From: Chitinimonas sp036961565
Lineage (GTDB): Bacteria > Pseudomonadota > Gammaproteobacteria > Burkholderiales > Chitinimonadaceae
Assembly: GCF_036961565.1 (NCBI RefSeq)
Contig: NZ_JBAMDD010000019.1
Location: forward strand, 1 to 64,000
Direction of reading: 5' to 3'
Length of the DNA: 64,000 nt
Position numbers and translations under genes: made by a program. The notes under the pieces were generated by a model that saw only the letters and a list, made by a program, of their open reading frames with translations, made no database searches and was not told where the DNA came from. Shown here piece by piece: positions 1 through 8,803 of this stretch. Numbering within the stretch: the stretch's first letter is position 1; every line of letters starts with the position of its first letter.

Positions 1-178
1 GCGTGACAGCTGCCCTTCTGGCGTTACTGGCGTTGTCTATGGCTTGCTTGCGAACCGTGCTCAAGCTGTTGGGTGCGAAGAAGGCCTTGAACTGGCCCCA
101 CTTTCCGAGTGGCCTGCCGACTGCAGCATCCACTTCCTTTTTATAACGGTCATACCGCTGCTTGTAGGTCTGTGGCAT
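1..178 (-). CDS. Hypothetical protein, N-terminal part only (cut by window edge)
   Basis: A reading frame opens with ATG at 178 and stays open to the left edge, giving 59 codons. It is preceded by a good ribosome site (AGGAGG, about 6 bases upstream), which decides the start. The visible part is hydrophilic and basic, beginning MPQTYKQRYDRYKKEVD, with no signal peptide or membrane segment. I do not recognise a family. It lies downstream of, and in the same direction as, the LysE-type gene, 182 bases away. Confidence 0.6.
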   Translation of the reverse strand, partial: MPQTYKQRYDRYKKEVDAAVGRPLGKWGQFKAFFAPNSLSTVRKQAIDNASNARRAAVT

Positions 179-360
179 CCATCCCTCCTGATTGCTGTGT
201 TTGGGTGGTGTGCCGCGGCACCCGATCTCAGGAAGTCTAGTCAGGGCTTGGGTGGATACGCATCATCAGAATGGAGGAGGATGTACGGATAGGGTGCGAC
301 CGTCTGCCTGGCCTGAAGGCGCGTGCACGGGCGCTACGCGGGTTTCGCCCGGCAGATACA

Positions 361-978
361 TCAGTCCACCACTAGGCCGAACAATTGCCAGCAGGCAAAG
401 CCGATCAGCAATAGCCCGGCGGTTTGGCCCAAATAGCGCAGCTGAGGCGGTCTGAGGTGATGCCGACCGGCGGCTACGCCACATGCCAGGCCTAGCCACC
501 AGAGGGCCGAACCGGTGAAGATGCCAGCGACCATGAGCGCTGCCTGGCTGATGCTGCTTGTTTGGCCTTGACCTAGTACGGCGAAGACGGCGGCGAATGA
601 CAGTATGGTCATGGGGTTGGTCAGCGTCAGGGCAAATACCGAGGCGAATGCGCTGACATGGCTGCCGTGTTTGACCTCTGCGGCAGCAGCGGGTGGTGTG
701 CTGCGCAGCATGGCTATGCCCATCCAGATCAGCATGGCGCCACCGACTAGCGTCAATGGCAAGGTCAATGCGGTAAACGCCAGGGTCAGGCTGGTGATGC
801 CCAGCGCACCGATGGCGCCATAGCAGGCATCTGCCGTAGCGGCGCCCAGGCCGCTGGCAAAGCCTGTACGGGCGCCATGCTGCAGCGTGCGTTGTATGCA
901 TAGCAGGCCGATGGGGCCTACTGGGGCAGCAATGGAGAGGCCGATCAGGCAGGCTTGCAGGAAGAGTGGGGTATCCAT
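361..978 (-). CDS. LysE/RhtB-family amino-acid exporter
   Basis: A 205-residue inner-membrane protein that probably exports an amino acid or related metabolite. Near the N-terminus it has the family signature APVGPIGLLCIQRTL followed by a Gly-rich stretch (GFASGLGAATAD). About five or six hydrophobic segments run to the C-terminus, the usual LysE/RhtB length and layout. It is divergent from the Lrp/AsnC-type regulator starting at 1106, with 127 bases between them. Exporter genes of this family are commonly controlled by such a neighbour, so local control by that regulator is likely. The substrate cannot be told from sequence. Confidence 0.88.
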   Translation of the reverse strand: MDTPLFLQACLIGLSIAAPVGPIGLLCIQRTLQHGARTGFASGLGAATADACYGAIGALGITSLTLAFTALTLPLTLVGGAMLIWMGIAMLRSTPPAAAAEVKHGSHVSAFASVFALTLTNPMTILSFAAVFAVLGQGQTSSISQAALMVAGIFTGSALWWLGLACGVAAGRHHLRPPQLRYLGQTAGLLLIGFACWQLFGLVVD

Positions 979-1105
979 GAGTGGGCTCCAGGTTGTATGG
1001 ATAGATTGTCCAAGTCTGTGGCCCGTGCTTGAATGGTATGTCTAAGGATGTTTTGGGTACTTGCCTAAAATTCTTTTGAATATTCGGCGATGGCATAGGG
1101 ATTTT

Positions 1106-1555
1106 ATGGAGATCGATGGAAAGTCCTGGAAAATACTGCAGGCCATACAGGCTGATGGACGTATCTCGCTGACGGAGCTGGCGGCCAAGGTGGCGCTATC
1201 CGTGCCGGCGGCATCGGAACGTTTGAAGCGCCTGGAGGAGGCTGGGGTAGTACGGGGCTATCGTGCGCTGGTATCGGCCGAGGCGGTGGGCTACGACGTG
1301 ATGGCACTGGTAGGCATGACTACCGCCCAGCCCGATAAGGCCAGATTGATTGCGCAGTTGCAGAGCATGCCCGAAGTGCTGGAATGCTTGCATGTCACCG
1401 GGCAGGACTCGTTCGTCTTGCGGGTGGTGACACGCAATATCCGCCATTTGGAGCAGTTCGTCGGCAGCATCAATCACTTTGGCGAGACGCGTACCTCTAT
1501 CGTGATGTCGGCGCCGATTGCTTTGCGGCCTTTGGCTCCGCCTGGCGGTGTATGA
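1106..1555 (+). CDS. Lrp/AsnC-family transcriptional regulator
   Basis: A 149-residue DNA-binding regulator. Residues about 1-60 form the winged helix-turn-helix (MEIDGKSWKILQAIQADGR, then LTELAAKVALSVPAASERLKRLEEAGVV). The remainder is the RAM/AsnC effector and oligomerisation domain. I chose ATG 1106 over an upstream in-frame start at 1061 because family members begin with a few residues before the (L/I)D...IL motif. It is divergent from the LysE-type exporter, suggesting amino-acid-responsive control of that gene and of itself. Effector unknown. Confidence 0.9.
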   Translation: MEIDGKSWKILQAIQADGRISLTELAAKVALSVPAASERLKRLEEAGVVRGYRALVSAEAVGYDVMALVGMTTAQPDKARLIAQLQSMPEVLECLHVTGQDSFVLRVVTRNIRHLEQFVGSINHFGETRTSIVMSAPIALRPLAPPGGV

Positions 1556-1577
1556 AGCCGAGTGGCGATAGGCCGCT

Positions 1578-2309
1578 TCAGTCGATGTTGCTAGCCATCG
1601 CCATGCTGGCCGCTGCGTAGGCATGCAGGCGAGTGGTATCGAACAAGGGTACGGCTGCGTGCTCAGGCCCGATCAGCATGCTGATTTCGGTGCAACCGAG
1701 GATCACGGCTTGCGCGCCTTGATCCTTCAGCTGCTTGATGATGCGCTGGTACTCACGCCGGGATGAGTCGCTGACAAGGCCCTGACACAGTTCCTCGTAG
1801 ATGACGTGATGGACGATGTCGCGATCGGGGGCGTCCGGTACCAGCACGGCTATGCCGTGTTGTTGCATGCGATCGCGGTAGAACGCTTGTTCCATGGTAA
1901 AGCGGGTGCCGAGCAGCCCTACTGTCTGCATGCCGGCTTGGCGTATGGCGGCTGCAGTGGGGTCGGCTATGTGCAGCAAGGGTATATTGGCGGCTGCCGT
2001 GATCATATCGGCCACCTTGTGCATGGTGTTGGTACAAAGCACCAGCAGATCTGCGCCTGTGGCCTCCAGCTTCTGTGCAACGCTGGCCAGCTGCCTGCCG
2101 GCTTCGTCCCACGCGTTATCGCGCTGCAACTGGGCTATGCCATGGAAGTCCACGCTGTAGAGCACTATGCGTGCGGAGTGCAAGCCGCCTAGTTGTTGCC
2201 GCACTGCCTGATTGATGTGCTGGTAATAAGGAACGGTGGACTCCCAGCTCATACCGCCGATCAGACCTATGGTGAGCAGGGAGGTGGTTGGTTTGCTGTC
2301 AGGGTTCAT
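1578..2309 (-). CDS. Aspartate/glutamate racemase family protein
   Basis: A 243-residue cytosolic enzyme of the PLP-independent Asp/Glu/hydantoin racemase superfamily, close to the YgeA-type amino-acid racemases. It begins with the typical IGLIGGMSWEST motif. It carries the two catalytic cysteines in the expected contexts (LVLCTNTMHK around residue 82 and VILGCTEIS near residue 195). I chose ATG 2309 because it is directly followed by the conserved strand; the frame stays open upstream but with no family similarity. The DUF488 gene upstream ends 26 bases before this start, so the two are probably co-transcribed. Substrate (Asp, Glu or other) unknown. Confidence 0.87.
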   Translation of the reverse strand: MNPDSKPTTSLLTIGLIGGMSWESTVPYYQHINQAVRQQLGGLHSARIVLYSVDFHGIAQLQRDNAWDEAGRQLASVAQKLEATGADLLVLCTNTMHKVADMITAAANIPLLHIADPTAAAIRQAGMQTVGLLGTRFTMEQAFYRDRMQQHGIAVLVPDAPDRDIVHHVIYEELCQGLVSDSSRREYQRIIKQLKDQGAQAVILGCTEISMLIGPEHAAVPLFDTTRLHAYAAASMAMASNID

Positions 2310-2335
2310 GATGGCTTTCTGGCGGCATGCAGGTA

Positions 2336-2758
2336 TCAGGTGTGGGTAAGGGGTGGTGAGTCGGGTGCCAGCTCTGCCAAGCGGGCACCCCGCTCTGCTA
2401 GTAGTTCTCTCAGCACCGAGCGATGGCAACGCGCTTCATCTTCACAATAACAACCTATGGCCAGCTCACTCTGGTGCGACAGTGCCGCCAGCAGATCCAG
2501 CACCCTGGCTGCATCGGCTTCATTCATCTCGGTGCGGAAGCGGCGCTTGAATCCTGTCCAGTCCGCTTCGCTGACTGCAGCCTTGCCCACGGCCATTAGT
2601 TCGTTACTGGGTGCGAGGTTGGGCAGCCAGGTATCGTAATAGTTGCGGCTGGCAAACTCGGCCTTGGGCACGCCGCGCGGCGGGCGACGCACTGTGCCGA
2701 TGCGCAGCCCTTCGTTGGGCAGGCGGGGGCTGCCGAGGCGGATGATGTGTATGGCCAT
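2336..2758 (-). CDS. DUF488-family protein
   Basis: A 140-residue small soluble protein. The N-terminal IRLGSPR stretch and the RRPPRGVPKAEFASRNYYDTW region, followed later by CYCEDEARCHRSVL, are the hallmarks of the DUF488/YeaO group, which has no firmly established function. The Cys-rich GCYCEDEARCHR stretch aligns with the conserved C-terminal block of the family. It lies 26 bases upstream of the racemase gene in the same direction and may share its transcript. Confidence 0.8.
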   Translation of the reverse strand: MAIHIIRLGSPRLPNEGLRIGTVRRPPRGVPKAEFASRNYYDTWLPNLAPSNELMAVGKAAVSEADWTGFKRRFRTEMNEADAARVLDLLAALSHQSELAIGCYCEDEARCHRSVLRELLAERGARLAELAPDSPPLTHT

Positions 2759-3320
2759 AAGGGCTCTTTGGGATAGTGAGCGCCGTTTCCAATTTGGAAG
2801 ACAAGCGGTTTGTCGTTATGCCGAAACGTATTCAGGGTAGTTGCGGGGAGTATGTGGTGCAAGATCACACGAACGGCTGACACTAGTTCAGTGCATATAC
2901 GCAGGGTCTTGGCTGACTTCATGTCTTATACCAGATCGTGCAGCTGCAGCGACCCCGTGCCCGCCAGAGGGGAACCCATTCCCCGGCATCCAGACTGATT
3001 CTTGTTGGGCTGGGGAATACAGCGTGGTGCTTGTTCCTGTACTCGCCCATGGAAGGCGAGCTAAAGTAAGTTTCAGCCTAGCAAGCCTTGTCCCGGCCGA
3101 CCGTACCAGAGGACACTATTAGCGGAGTGTTTGGCGTTTACGCCGTAGCTGGGCATTGCCGCACGACTAGGGCTAGGCCAGGAGCGAACAAAGAATTTCC
3201 CGGAGAATGGCCACGAAGGGCTGGCAGGCGGCGGATTTGGCGCTAAGCTACACAGCATTCGAAAGCAGCTTGCCGGTGGTGGCGGTTGCGCACTGATAAA
3301 CAGTACGGTGGAGCAAGCAC
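2759..3320. other. Intergenic stretch of 562 bases without a convincing gene
   Basis: Both strands hold only short frames that overlap each other and show no family similarity. A small inverted repeat (TTCCAA..TTGGAA near 2788-2800) and a GGGGAA/TTCCCC hairpin near 2970-2984 are visible. The stretch should hold the promoters of the divergent DUF488 gene and of the gene at 3321; I cannot place them firmly. Confidence 0.5.
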
Positions 3321-3593
3321 ATGTCGATACATATACAGTACCCTCACAGCAAGCCGCACGACGAGGCACTTAAGCTGGCTGGCGAAGTGGCCGAGCAGAT
3401 GAAGCAGGAGTTCGGTATGGACTACCGCTGGGAGGGGGAGGTCTTGCACTTCCAGCGCCCTGGTGTTTCTGGCCAATTGACTGTGGCGGCAGATGAGGTG
3501 GTGGTAGACGCCAAGCTGGGTTTCCTGCTGATGGCACTGAAGCCCAGGATAGAGTCGGAAGTGAAGGGTTTTCTGGGGCAGCATTTCGGCTAG
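3321..3593 (+). CDS. Polyhydroxyalkanoic acid system family protein
   Basis: A 90-residue small protein of the PHA granule-region family, found in bacteria that make polyhydroxyalkanoate. It starts MSIHIQYPHSKPHDEALKLA, has a predicted amphipathic first helix (AGEVAEQMKQEFG), and ends with a beta-rich part containing LGFLLMALKPRIESEVKGFL. The family has no defined biochemistry; a role at the granule surface or in PHA chemistry is assumed. It stands alone here, 58 kb from phaC, and is followed by a strong bidirectional terminator. Confidence 0.8.
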   Translation: MSIHIQYPHSKPHDEALKLAGEVAEQMKQEFGMDYRWEGEVLHFQRPGVSGQLTVAADEVVVDAKLGFLLMALKPRIESEVKGFLGQHFG

Positions 3594-3648
3594 CTTGCGG
3601 TTGCATGGCACCCGTAAAGGCGTGCTTGTCCGGCTTGGGCCAGCAATG

Positions 3649-3680
3649 AAAAAGGCAGGTGGGAAACCACCTGCCTTTTT
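3649..3680. terminator. Bidirectional intrinsic terminator
   Basis: A perfect 14-bp inverted repeat (AAAAAGGCAGGTGG) with a GAAA loop, an A-run at one side and a T-run at the other. It lies between the convergent genes ending at 3593 and 3707 and can end transcripts from both. Confidence 0.9.
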
Positions 3681-3706
3681 CATTGTGCTGCGGTGACCGT
3701 GCAGGC

Positions 3707-5701
3707 TTACAGGTGTATGCCCTTCATGATCTGCATGAATGCCAGTTGGTCTGCGCTCAGTTCCTGGGTGCGACCACCTTCCTTGCCGCCTTGGGCGGCG
3801 GAGGAGTCGGGGAACATGCGATAGGCGGTGTTCATGATGATCTGTGCCACGCGCGGTGCCAGGGCATGGATCATCTGGCCAAAGATACCAAGGCCCGACG
3901 CCACTCGTACGGGCTTGTAGATGACGGCCTGTGCCACCATGTCGGCCGCTTCATCCGGGCTGATGATGAAGGGCATGTTCTTGTAGATGTCGGTGGGGGC
4001 GATCATGGGGGTGCGCACCAGCGGCATATTGATGGTGGTGAAGTAGACACCACGATCGGAGAATTCGCTGGCGGCACAGCGGGTGAAGGCATCCAGAGCG
4101 GCCTTGGAGGCCACATAGGCCGAGAAGCGTGGCGAGTTGGTCAGTACCCCGATGGAGGAGATATTGACCACATGGCCGCTCTTGCGGGTGCTCATGCTAG
4201 GCAGCAGGGCCAGGGTAAGGCGCAGGCTACCGAAGTAGTTGAGCTGCATGGTCCGCTCGAAGTCGTGGAAGCGGTCATAGCTGTTTTCAACGGCGCGGCG
4301 GATGGAGCGGCCGGCGTTGTTGATCAGCACATCCACGTGGCCGTGCTCGTCCAGTACTTTCTTGGCCAGCTCGTCGATGGCATCGAGGCTGGACAGATCG
4401 CAGGAATATACCGAGCATTTGCCGCCGCAGGCTTCGATTTCCTTCTTGGTGGCCTCCAGTTTCTCCATGTCGCGGGCCACGATGATGACATGTGCGCCGG
4501 CGGCGGCAAGCTTCATGGCGCTGGCCTGGCCGATGCCGGAGGAGCCGCCGGTGATCAGCACGTTCTTGCCACGCGATACGCCGGACAGCGAGCGATCGAT
4601 GAACAGATCCGGGTCGAGATGGCGTTCCCAGTAGTCCCACAACTTCCAGGCATAGTCTTCCAGCGCCGGAATCTTGATATCGGTGCCGGCCAGCAGCTTC
4701 TGGGTCTGGCGGCTGTCGAAGCGCGTCGGGTAGGACACGAAGTTCATGATGTCGGGTGGCAGGCCCAGATCACGCATGACCGCATCACGCACGCGGCGTA
4801 CGGGGGTCAGCGAGCTGATGGCCTGACGTATCATCGACGGCACAAAGCCAAAAATGGCCGGGTTGAGCCGCACGGTCAGCTTGGGGGCATGGGCGGCTTC
4901 GGCAAAGATGGCCAGCACTTCGCCCACGCGCTTGGCATCGGGGTCGGTCAGGTGGAAGCAGCCGCCGTTGTGACCGTTGAGGTGGGCGATGTGATCCATG
5001 GCTTCGACCACGTAATCCACCGGTACCAGGTTGATGCGACCGCCGTCTATGCCGATGGCAGGCATCCACGGCGGCAGGATCTTGCGCATTTTCTGCAAGA
5101 CCTTGAAGAAGTAGTAGGGGCCGTCGATCTTGTCGATCTCACCGGTCTTGGAGCTGCCGACCACGATGCCAGGCCGGTAGACCCGCCAGGGGCGCTTGCA
5201 TTCACGCCGGACGATGGCTTCGGAGTCGTGCTTGGTGCGGAAGTAGGGGTGGTTGAGCTTGCCGGCTTCTTCGAACATGTCTTCCGAGAACACGCCCTCA
5301 TAGAGGCCGGCGGCCGCGATGGAGCTGGTGTGATGGAAGATGCCGGCTTCTACGGCCTCGGCGAACTCCACTGCATGGCGGGTACCGTTGACGTTGGCTT
5401 CGAGCTGTTCCTCGGCGGTGGCCTTGAGGTCGTACAGGGCGGCCAGATGGAAGAAGTGCTTGATCTTGCCCTTCAGCTCCGCGATGTCTTTCTTGGAGAC
5501 ACCCAACTGGGTTTTACCCAGCTCGCCGACTACCGGGATGACGCGATCAGCGTCCTTGCCCCAGCGTTCCTTGATCTTGTCGAACTTTTCCAGCGATTCC
5601 TTGCGTACCAGCGCGTAGATCTTGCCCTTGCGTTTCTTCAGCAGAGTCTGGACGAGGTTATTGCCGATAAAACCGGTAGCACCGGTCACGAAATAAGTCA
5701 T
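3707..5701 (-). CDS. Two-domain fatty acyl-CoA reductase (tandem SDR)
   Basis: A 664-residue protein made of two Rossmann domains in tandem. The N-terminal extended SDR/NAD-binding-4 domain has GATGFIG at residues 7-13 and a YFRTK active-site motif near residue 150. The C-terminal classical SDR has TGGSSGIG near residue 380 and YVASK near 529. Length and order match the Marinobacter/mycobacterial fatty acyl-CoA or fatty aldehyde reductases, which reduce acyl-CoA to aldehyde and on to alcohol with NADPH. It is divergent from a wax ester synthase, which would esterify the alcohol. A GGAG ribosome site precedes ATG 5701. It might instead act only on aldehydes or another acyl thioester. Confidence 0.83.
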   Translation of the reverse strand: MTYFVTGATGFIGNNLVQTLLKKRKGKIYALVRKESLEKFDKIKERWGKDADRVIPVVGELGKTQLGVSKKDIAELKGKIKHFFHLAALYDLKATAEEQLEANVNGTRHAVEFAEAVEAGIFHHTSSIAAAGLYEGVFSEDMFEEAGKLNHPYFRTKHDSEAIVRRECKRPWRVYRPGIVVGSSKTGEIDKIDGPYYFFKVLQKMRKILPPWMPAIGIDGGRINLVPVDYVVEAMDHIAHLNGHNGGCFHLTDPDAKRVGEVLAIFAEAAHAPKLTVRLNPAIFGFVPSMIRQAISSLTPVRRVRDAVMRDLGLPPDIMNFVSYPTRFDSRQTQKLLAGTDIKIPALEDYAWKLWDYWERHLDPDLFIDRSLSGVSRGKNVLITGGSSGIGQASAMKLAAAGAHVIIVARDMEKLEATKKEIEACGGKCSVYSCDLSSLDAIDELAKKVLDEHGHVDVLINNAGRSIRRAVENSYDRFHDFERTMQLNYFGSLRLTLALLPSMSTRKSGHVVNISSIGVLTNSPRFSAYVASKAALDAFTRCAASEFSDRGVYFTTINMPLVRTPMIAPTDIYKNMPFIISPDEAADMVAQAVIYKPVRVASGLGIFGQMIHALAPRVAQIIMNTAYRMFPDSSAAQGGKEGGRTQELSADQLAFMQIMKGIHL

Positions 5702-5799
5702 GGGGCTTGCTCCTCGTTATTCGTATGCGTATGCAGTCTGGGCGATTGACGTGCCCGTAAGCCGCACCGTGTAGTGGTCGGCGGCGACTAGCTGTGTTC

Positions 5800-5805
5800 T
5801 ATAAT
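5800..5805 (+). promoter_or_regulatory. Candidate -10 box for the wax ester synthase gene
   Basis: TATAAT in the 180-base divergent region between the acyl-CoA reductase and the WS/DGAT gene, 77 bases before the chosen start. The -35 is poor (GGTCGG at the expected spacing), so the promoter may be activated. Confidence 0.35.
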
Positions 5806-5881
5806 CCTCCGAGAGCAACGTCAAGCGAGCGGTCGTCCGACTCGTAAACAACAACCACAATTCAGACACAGGGTGGGAAAT

Positions 5882-7384
5882 ATGCTGTTGAATCTCTTTG
5901 GTTCGGGCAAGGAATCAATGTCGGCCGTTGACACGGCTTGGTTGCGCATGGATAGGCCAACCAACCTGATGGTGATTACCGGCATCATGTTCTTTGAGGG
6001 CCATATGGACATTGCCCGGCTGCGCGGCGTGCTGGAAAGCCGCCTGCTGAAGTACCAGCGCTTCAAGCAGCGGGTGGTACGTACAGGTACCAACGCCGCC
6101 TGGGAAAACGATCCGGATTTCGATATAGACAACCACCTGCATAGGGTGGCGTTGCCTGGGAATGCGGGCAAGCCCGAGCTGGAGGCCTTCGTCAACGAAC
6201 ATATTTCCACCCCGCTCGATTTCGGCAAGCCGCTTTGGCAGTTCCACCTGGTAGAGAACTACCAGGGGGGCAGCGCACTCGTTGCGCGCATACATCATTG
6301 CATCGGTGATGGTATCGCCTTGATACAGGTGCTATTGTCGCTGACCGACAAGGAAGTCGACGGCGATAGTGCGCCAGCGCCGAAGAAGCTCAAGTTCCAG
6401 GCTGGCGAACGGGAGCCGGATGATCCCTTCATGCGACTCTACAAGCCGGTGGCCAAGATGTACGCCGGGGTGCTGAAGAGCTATGGCAAGGTGCTGGGGA
6501 CCAGCTACGGCCTGATGATGAATCCGGGCAAGATAGCCGAGTACACCCAGACTGGGCTGGCCATCAGCCAGGGACTGGCCAAGCTGGCGGCCATGCCTGC
6601 CGACCCGCGCACCAAGTTCAAGGGCAAGCTCTCTACTGCCAAGCGTATTGCCTGGTCTGAATCGTTGCCGTTGCCCGAGGTCAAGCATGTGGGCAAGGCG
6701 CTGGGTTGTTCCATCAATGATGTGTTGCTGTCGTGCGTGGCCGGTGCCTTGCGGGCCTATTTGGTGGAGAAGGGGCAGAACGTGGATGGCCTCGATATCC
6801 GCGCCTCGGTTCCGGTTAATCTGCGGCCTGAGAGCAAGCTGGACAAGCTGGGCAACTACTTTGGGCTGGTGTTCCTGCCGCTACCCATAGGCGTGGCCAA
6901 CCCGATAGAGCGGGTGTACGAAGTCAAGCGCCGCATGGAGGAGATCAAGGGAGGCTACGATGCCATCATTACCCTGGGTCTGCTCAGTGTGGTGGGCTCC
7001 CTGCCCAATATCGTCGAGCAGCCGGCCATTGAGTATTTCAGCACCAAGTCCACAGCCGTCATGACCAATGTACCCGGCCCGCGTGAGCCGATTTACATGG
7101 CGGGCAACAAGGTGAGTGACCTGCAGTTCTGGGTGCCGCAGTCGGGCGAGATAGGCATGGGGGTGTCCATCCTCTCGTACAACGACAGGGTCAATTTTGG
7201 TGTGATGACAGACAAGAAGCTGGTGGCCGAGCCTGCCCGCATCATCGAGCGGTTTGGTGAGGAGTTTGAGAAGCTGGTTTTGGCAACGCTGTTGAGCGTG
7301 GTGGATTGCCCGCCGGACCCCGAGCTGGCCGAATTGCATCTGGCGGTGCTGCGGATGCAGAGCGAGGCCGGCAAACACGCCTGA
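5882..7384 (+). CDS. Wax ester synthase / diacylglycerol acyltransferase (WS/DGAT)
   Basis: A 500-residue acyltransferase that joins acyl-CoA to a long-chain alcohol or diacylglycerol, producing storage wax ester or triacylglycerol at the inner membrane. It has the catalytic HHxxxDG motif (HHCIGDG, residues about 138-144), the N-terminal DTAWLRMDRP block, PLWQFHLVE, and the C-terminal NVPGPREPIYMAG block. Length is normal for the family. ATG 5882 is preferred to an in-frame GTG at 5873 because GTGGGA lies at ribosome-site distance. The divergent acyl-CoA reductase would supply the alcohol, favouring wax ester synthesis. Which acceptor is used cannot be told. Confidence 0.9.
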   Translation: MLLNLFGSGKESMSAVDTAWLRMDRPTNLMVITGIMFFEGHMDIARLRGVLESRLLKYQRFKQRVVRTGTNAAWENDPDFDIDNHLHRVALPGNAGKPELEAFVNEHISTPLDFGKPLWQFHLVENYQGGSALVARIHHCIGDGIALIQVLLSLTDKEVDGDSAPAPKKLKFQAGEREPDDPFMRLYKPVAKMYAGVLKSYGKVLGTSYGLMMNPGKIAEYTQTGLAISQGLAKLAAMPADPRTKFKGKLSTAKRIAWSESLPLPEVKHVGKALGCSINDVLLSCVAGALRAYLVEKGQNVDGLDIRASVPVNLRPESKLDKLGNYFGLVFLPLPIGVANPIERVYEVKRRMEEIKGGYDAIITLGLLSVVGSLPNIVEQPAIEYFSTKSTAVMTNVPGPREPIYMAGNKVSDLQFWVPQSGEIGMGVSILSYNDRVNFGVMTDKKLVAEPARIIERFGEEFEKLVLATLLSVVDCPPDPELAELHLAVLRMQSEAGKHA

Positions 7385-7466
7385 TGCGGCGGTTGCTAGC
7401 CTGGCAGACGGGCCATGGGGCGTGGGCTAGCCTGGACGGGCCGGTACGGTTGGGGGCATACGGATA

Positions 7467-7496
7467 CGCACCGTCACTTGTGGCGGTGCGTTTTTT
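7467..7496 (+). terminator. Intrinsic terminator after the WS/DGAT gene
   Basis: A 10-bp stem with one G-T pair (CGCACCGTCA / TGGCGGTGCG), CTTG loop and six T. It separates the lipid gene from the aminotransferase gene. Confidence 0.88.
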
Positions 7497-7533
7497 CGTT
7501 CAGGGTGCGTAGTTTCCCCTTCAATACTACGGA

Positions 7534-8694
7534 ATGCCCATGTTTTCCGAACGCCTTTCCCGTCTGCAGGGCTCGCTGGTACGCGAGATTCTGGCTGTGG
7601 CCAACCAGCCTGAGATGATCTCGTTTGCCGGTGGCCTGCCTGCCCCCGAAGCCATGCCCAAGCTCGATTTCAATGGCTTGCCTGATGGCCTGAGCCAGTA
7701 TGGCCCCAGCGAAGGCGAGAAGTGGCTGCGCGAGGCTGTTGCCGCCGAGATGAGCAAGAATGGCGTGCCGGTGACGGCTGACAATGTGCTGATATTGACC
7801 GGCTCGCAGCAGGGCCTGGACCTGGCGGCCAAGCTGTTTGTGGACCACGACACACCGGTGCTGGTTGAGGCGCCGACTTTCCTGGCGGCCGTGCAGTGCT
7901 TCAGCCTGTTCGGCGCCCGTTTTGTGGAAGTGGGTCTGACACCCAATGGCCCTGATCTGGAGGAACTGGAACGCAAGCTCAAGAGCGAGAAGCCCCGCTT
8001 TGCCTACCTGATCCCCACCTTCCAGAATCCGTCGGGCGTCTGCTATGACGAGGCTACCCGGCAACGGGTGGCCGATCTGTTTGATGAGCACAATGTGGTG
8101 CTGCTGGAAGACGAACCCTACCGCGAGCTGGTGTATGACCAGTGCGACCGCGCACCGATCTGTTCCCGCCTGAAGTCGGCACCTTGGGTGCATTTCGGCA
8201 CTTTCTCCAAGACGGCCATCCCGGGCCTGCGCGTGGCGTATCTGGCCTGCCACCCCAGCCTGATGCCGCATTTCTACAAGCTGAAGCAAGCTGCTGACCT
8301 GCATACCAACCGGCAAGGCCAATGGGCCATGCACAAGCTGCTGACCTCGGCCGAGTATCCGGCCCATATTGCCCGTCTGCGTGATTTCTATCACCAGAAG
8401 CGCGACATCATGGCTGCAGCCCTGGACAAGCATTTCCATGACCTGGCCGACTGGACTGTGCCGCCGGGTGGCTTGTTCTTCTGGCTGAAGCTCAAGGCTG
8501 ACATCGACAGCTATGGCTTGCTGCAGCCGGCCCTGGACCGCAAGGTTGCCTTTATGCCAGGCAAGCCCTTTTATGCTACCGACCGTGTGTCCAACGAGTT
8601 GCGCTTGAACTTCAGCCACGCGTCGCCGGACAAGATCGAGGAAGGGGTGAAGACCCTGGCAGAGGTGATACGAGCGCATCTGTCCGCAGCCTGA
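7534..8694 (+). CDS. PLP-dependent aminotransferase (class I/II)
   Basis: A 386-residue cytosolic fold-type I aminotransferase resembling 2-aminoadipate/aromatic/branched-chain transaminases of the LysN/MocR-catalytic group. It has ISFAGGLPAPE near the N-terminus, GSQQGLDL, the FQNPSGVCY block, LEDEPYREL, and the PLP-lysine motif FSKTAIPGLRVAY. The C-terminal LRLNFSHASPDKIEEGV is typical. Two in-frame starts (7534, 7540) are equally possible. Terminators on both sides make it a single-gene unit. The amino donor is not predictable; the close neighbours do not form an obvious pathway with it. Confidence 0.88.
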   Translation: MPMFSERLSRLQGSLVREILAVANQPEMISFAGGLPAPEAMPKLDFNGLPDGLSQYGPSEGEKWLREAVAAEMSKNGVPVTADNVLILTGSQQGLDLAAKLFVDHDTPVLVEAPTFLAAVQCFSLFGARFVEVGLTPNGPDLEELERKLKSEKPRFAYLIPTFQNPSGVCYDEATRQRVADLFDEHNVVLLEDEPYRELVYDQCDRAPICSRLKSAPWVHFGTFSKTAIPGLRVAYLACHPSLMPHFYKLKQAADLHTNRQGQWAMHKLLTSAEYPAHIARLRDFYHQKRDIMAAALDKHFHDLADWTVPPGGLFFWLKLKADIDSYGLLQPALDRKVAFMPGKPFYATDRVSNELRLNFSHASPDKIEEGVKTLAEVIRAHLSAA

Positions 8695-8723
8695 TCTGCG
8701 CGGGCTTGATCGATTCAGCGAAC

Positions 8724-8747
8724 AGCCACCCTACGGGGTGGCTTTTT
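8724..8747 (+). terminator. Intrinsic terminator after the aminotransferase gene
   Basis: An 8-bp perfect stem (AGCCACCC / GGGTGGCT), TACG loop and a T-run of five. Confidence 0.88.
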
Positions 8748-8803
8748 CATGTTTGTAGCGGCTATAACCCAGAGCATGCCAAACACCGTATATGGAGTCC
8801 GTC

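Noticed and set aside
2810..3122. Short plus-strand frames in the 2759-3320 gap
   Set aside because: They overlap each other in different frames, lack ribosome sites and look random in composition.
3659..5749. A 696-codon plus-strand frame over the acyl-CoA reductase
   Set aside because: It lies opposite a gene with two clear Rossmann domains; its His/Gly/Asp-rich composition is what a GC-rich antisense frame gives.
7534..8694. MocR-type regulator (helix-turn-helix fused to aminotransferase)
   Set aside because: The aminotransferase starts directly with the catalytic domain; there is no N-terminal GntR domain and no frame for it upstream.
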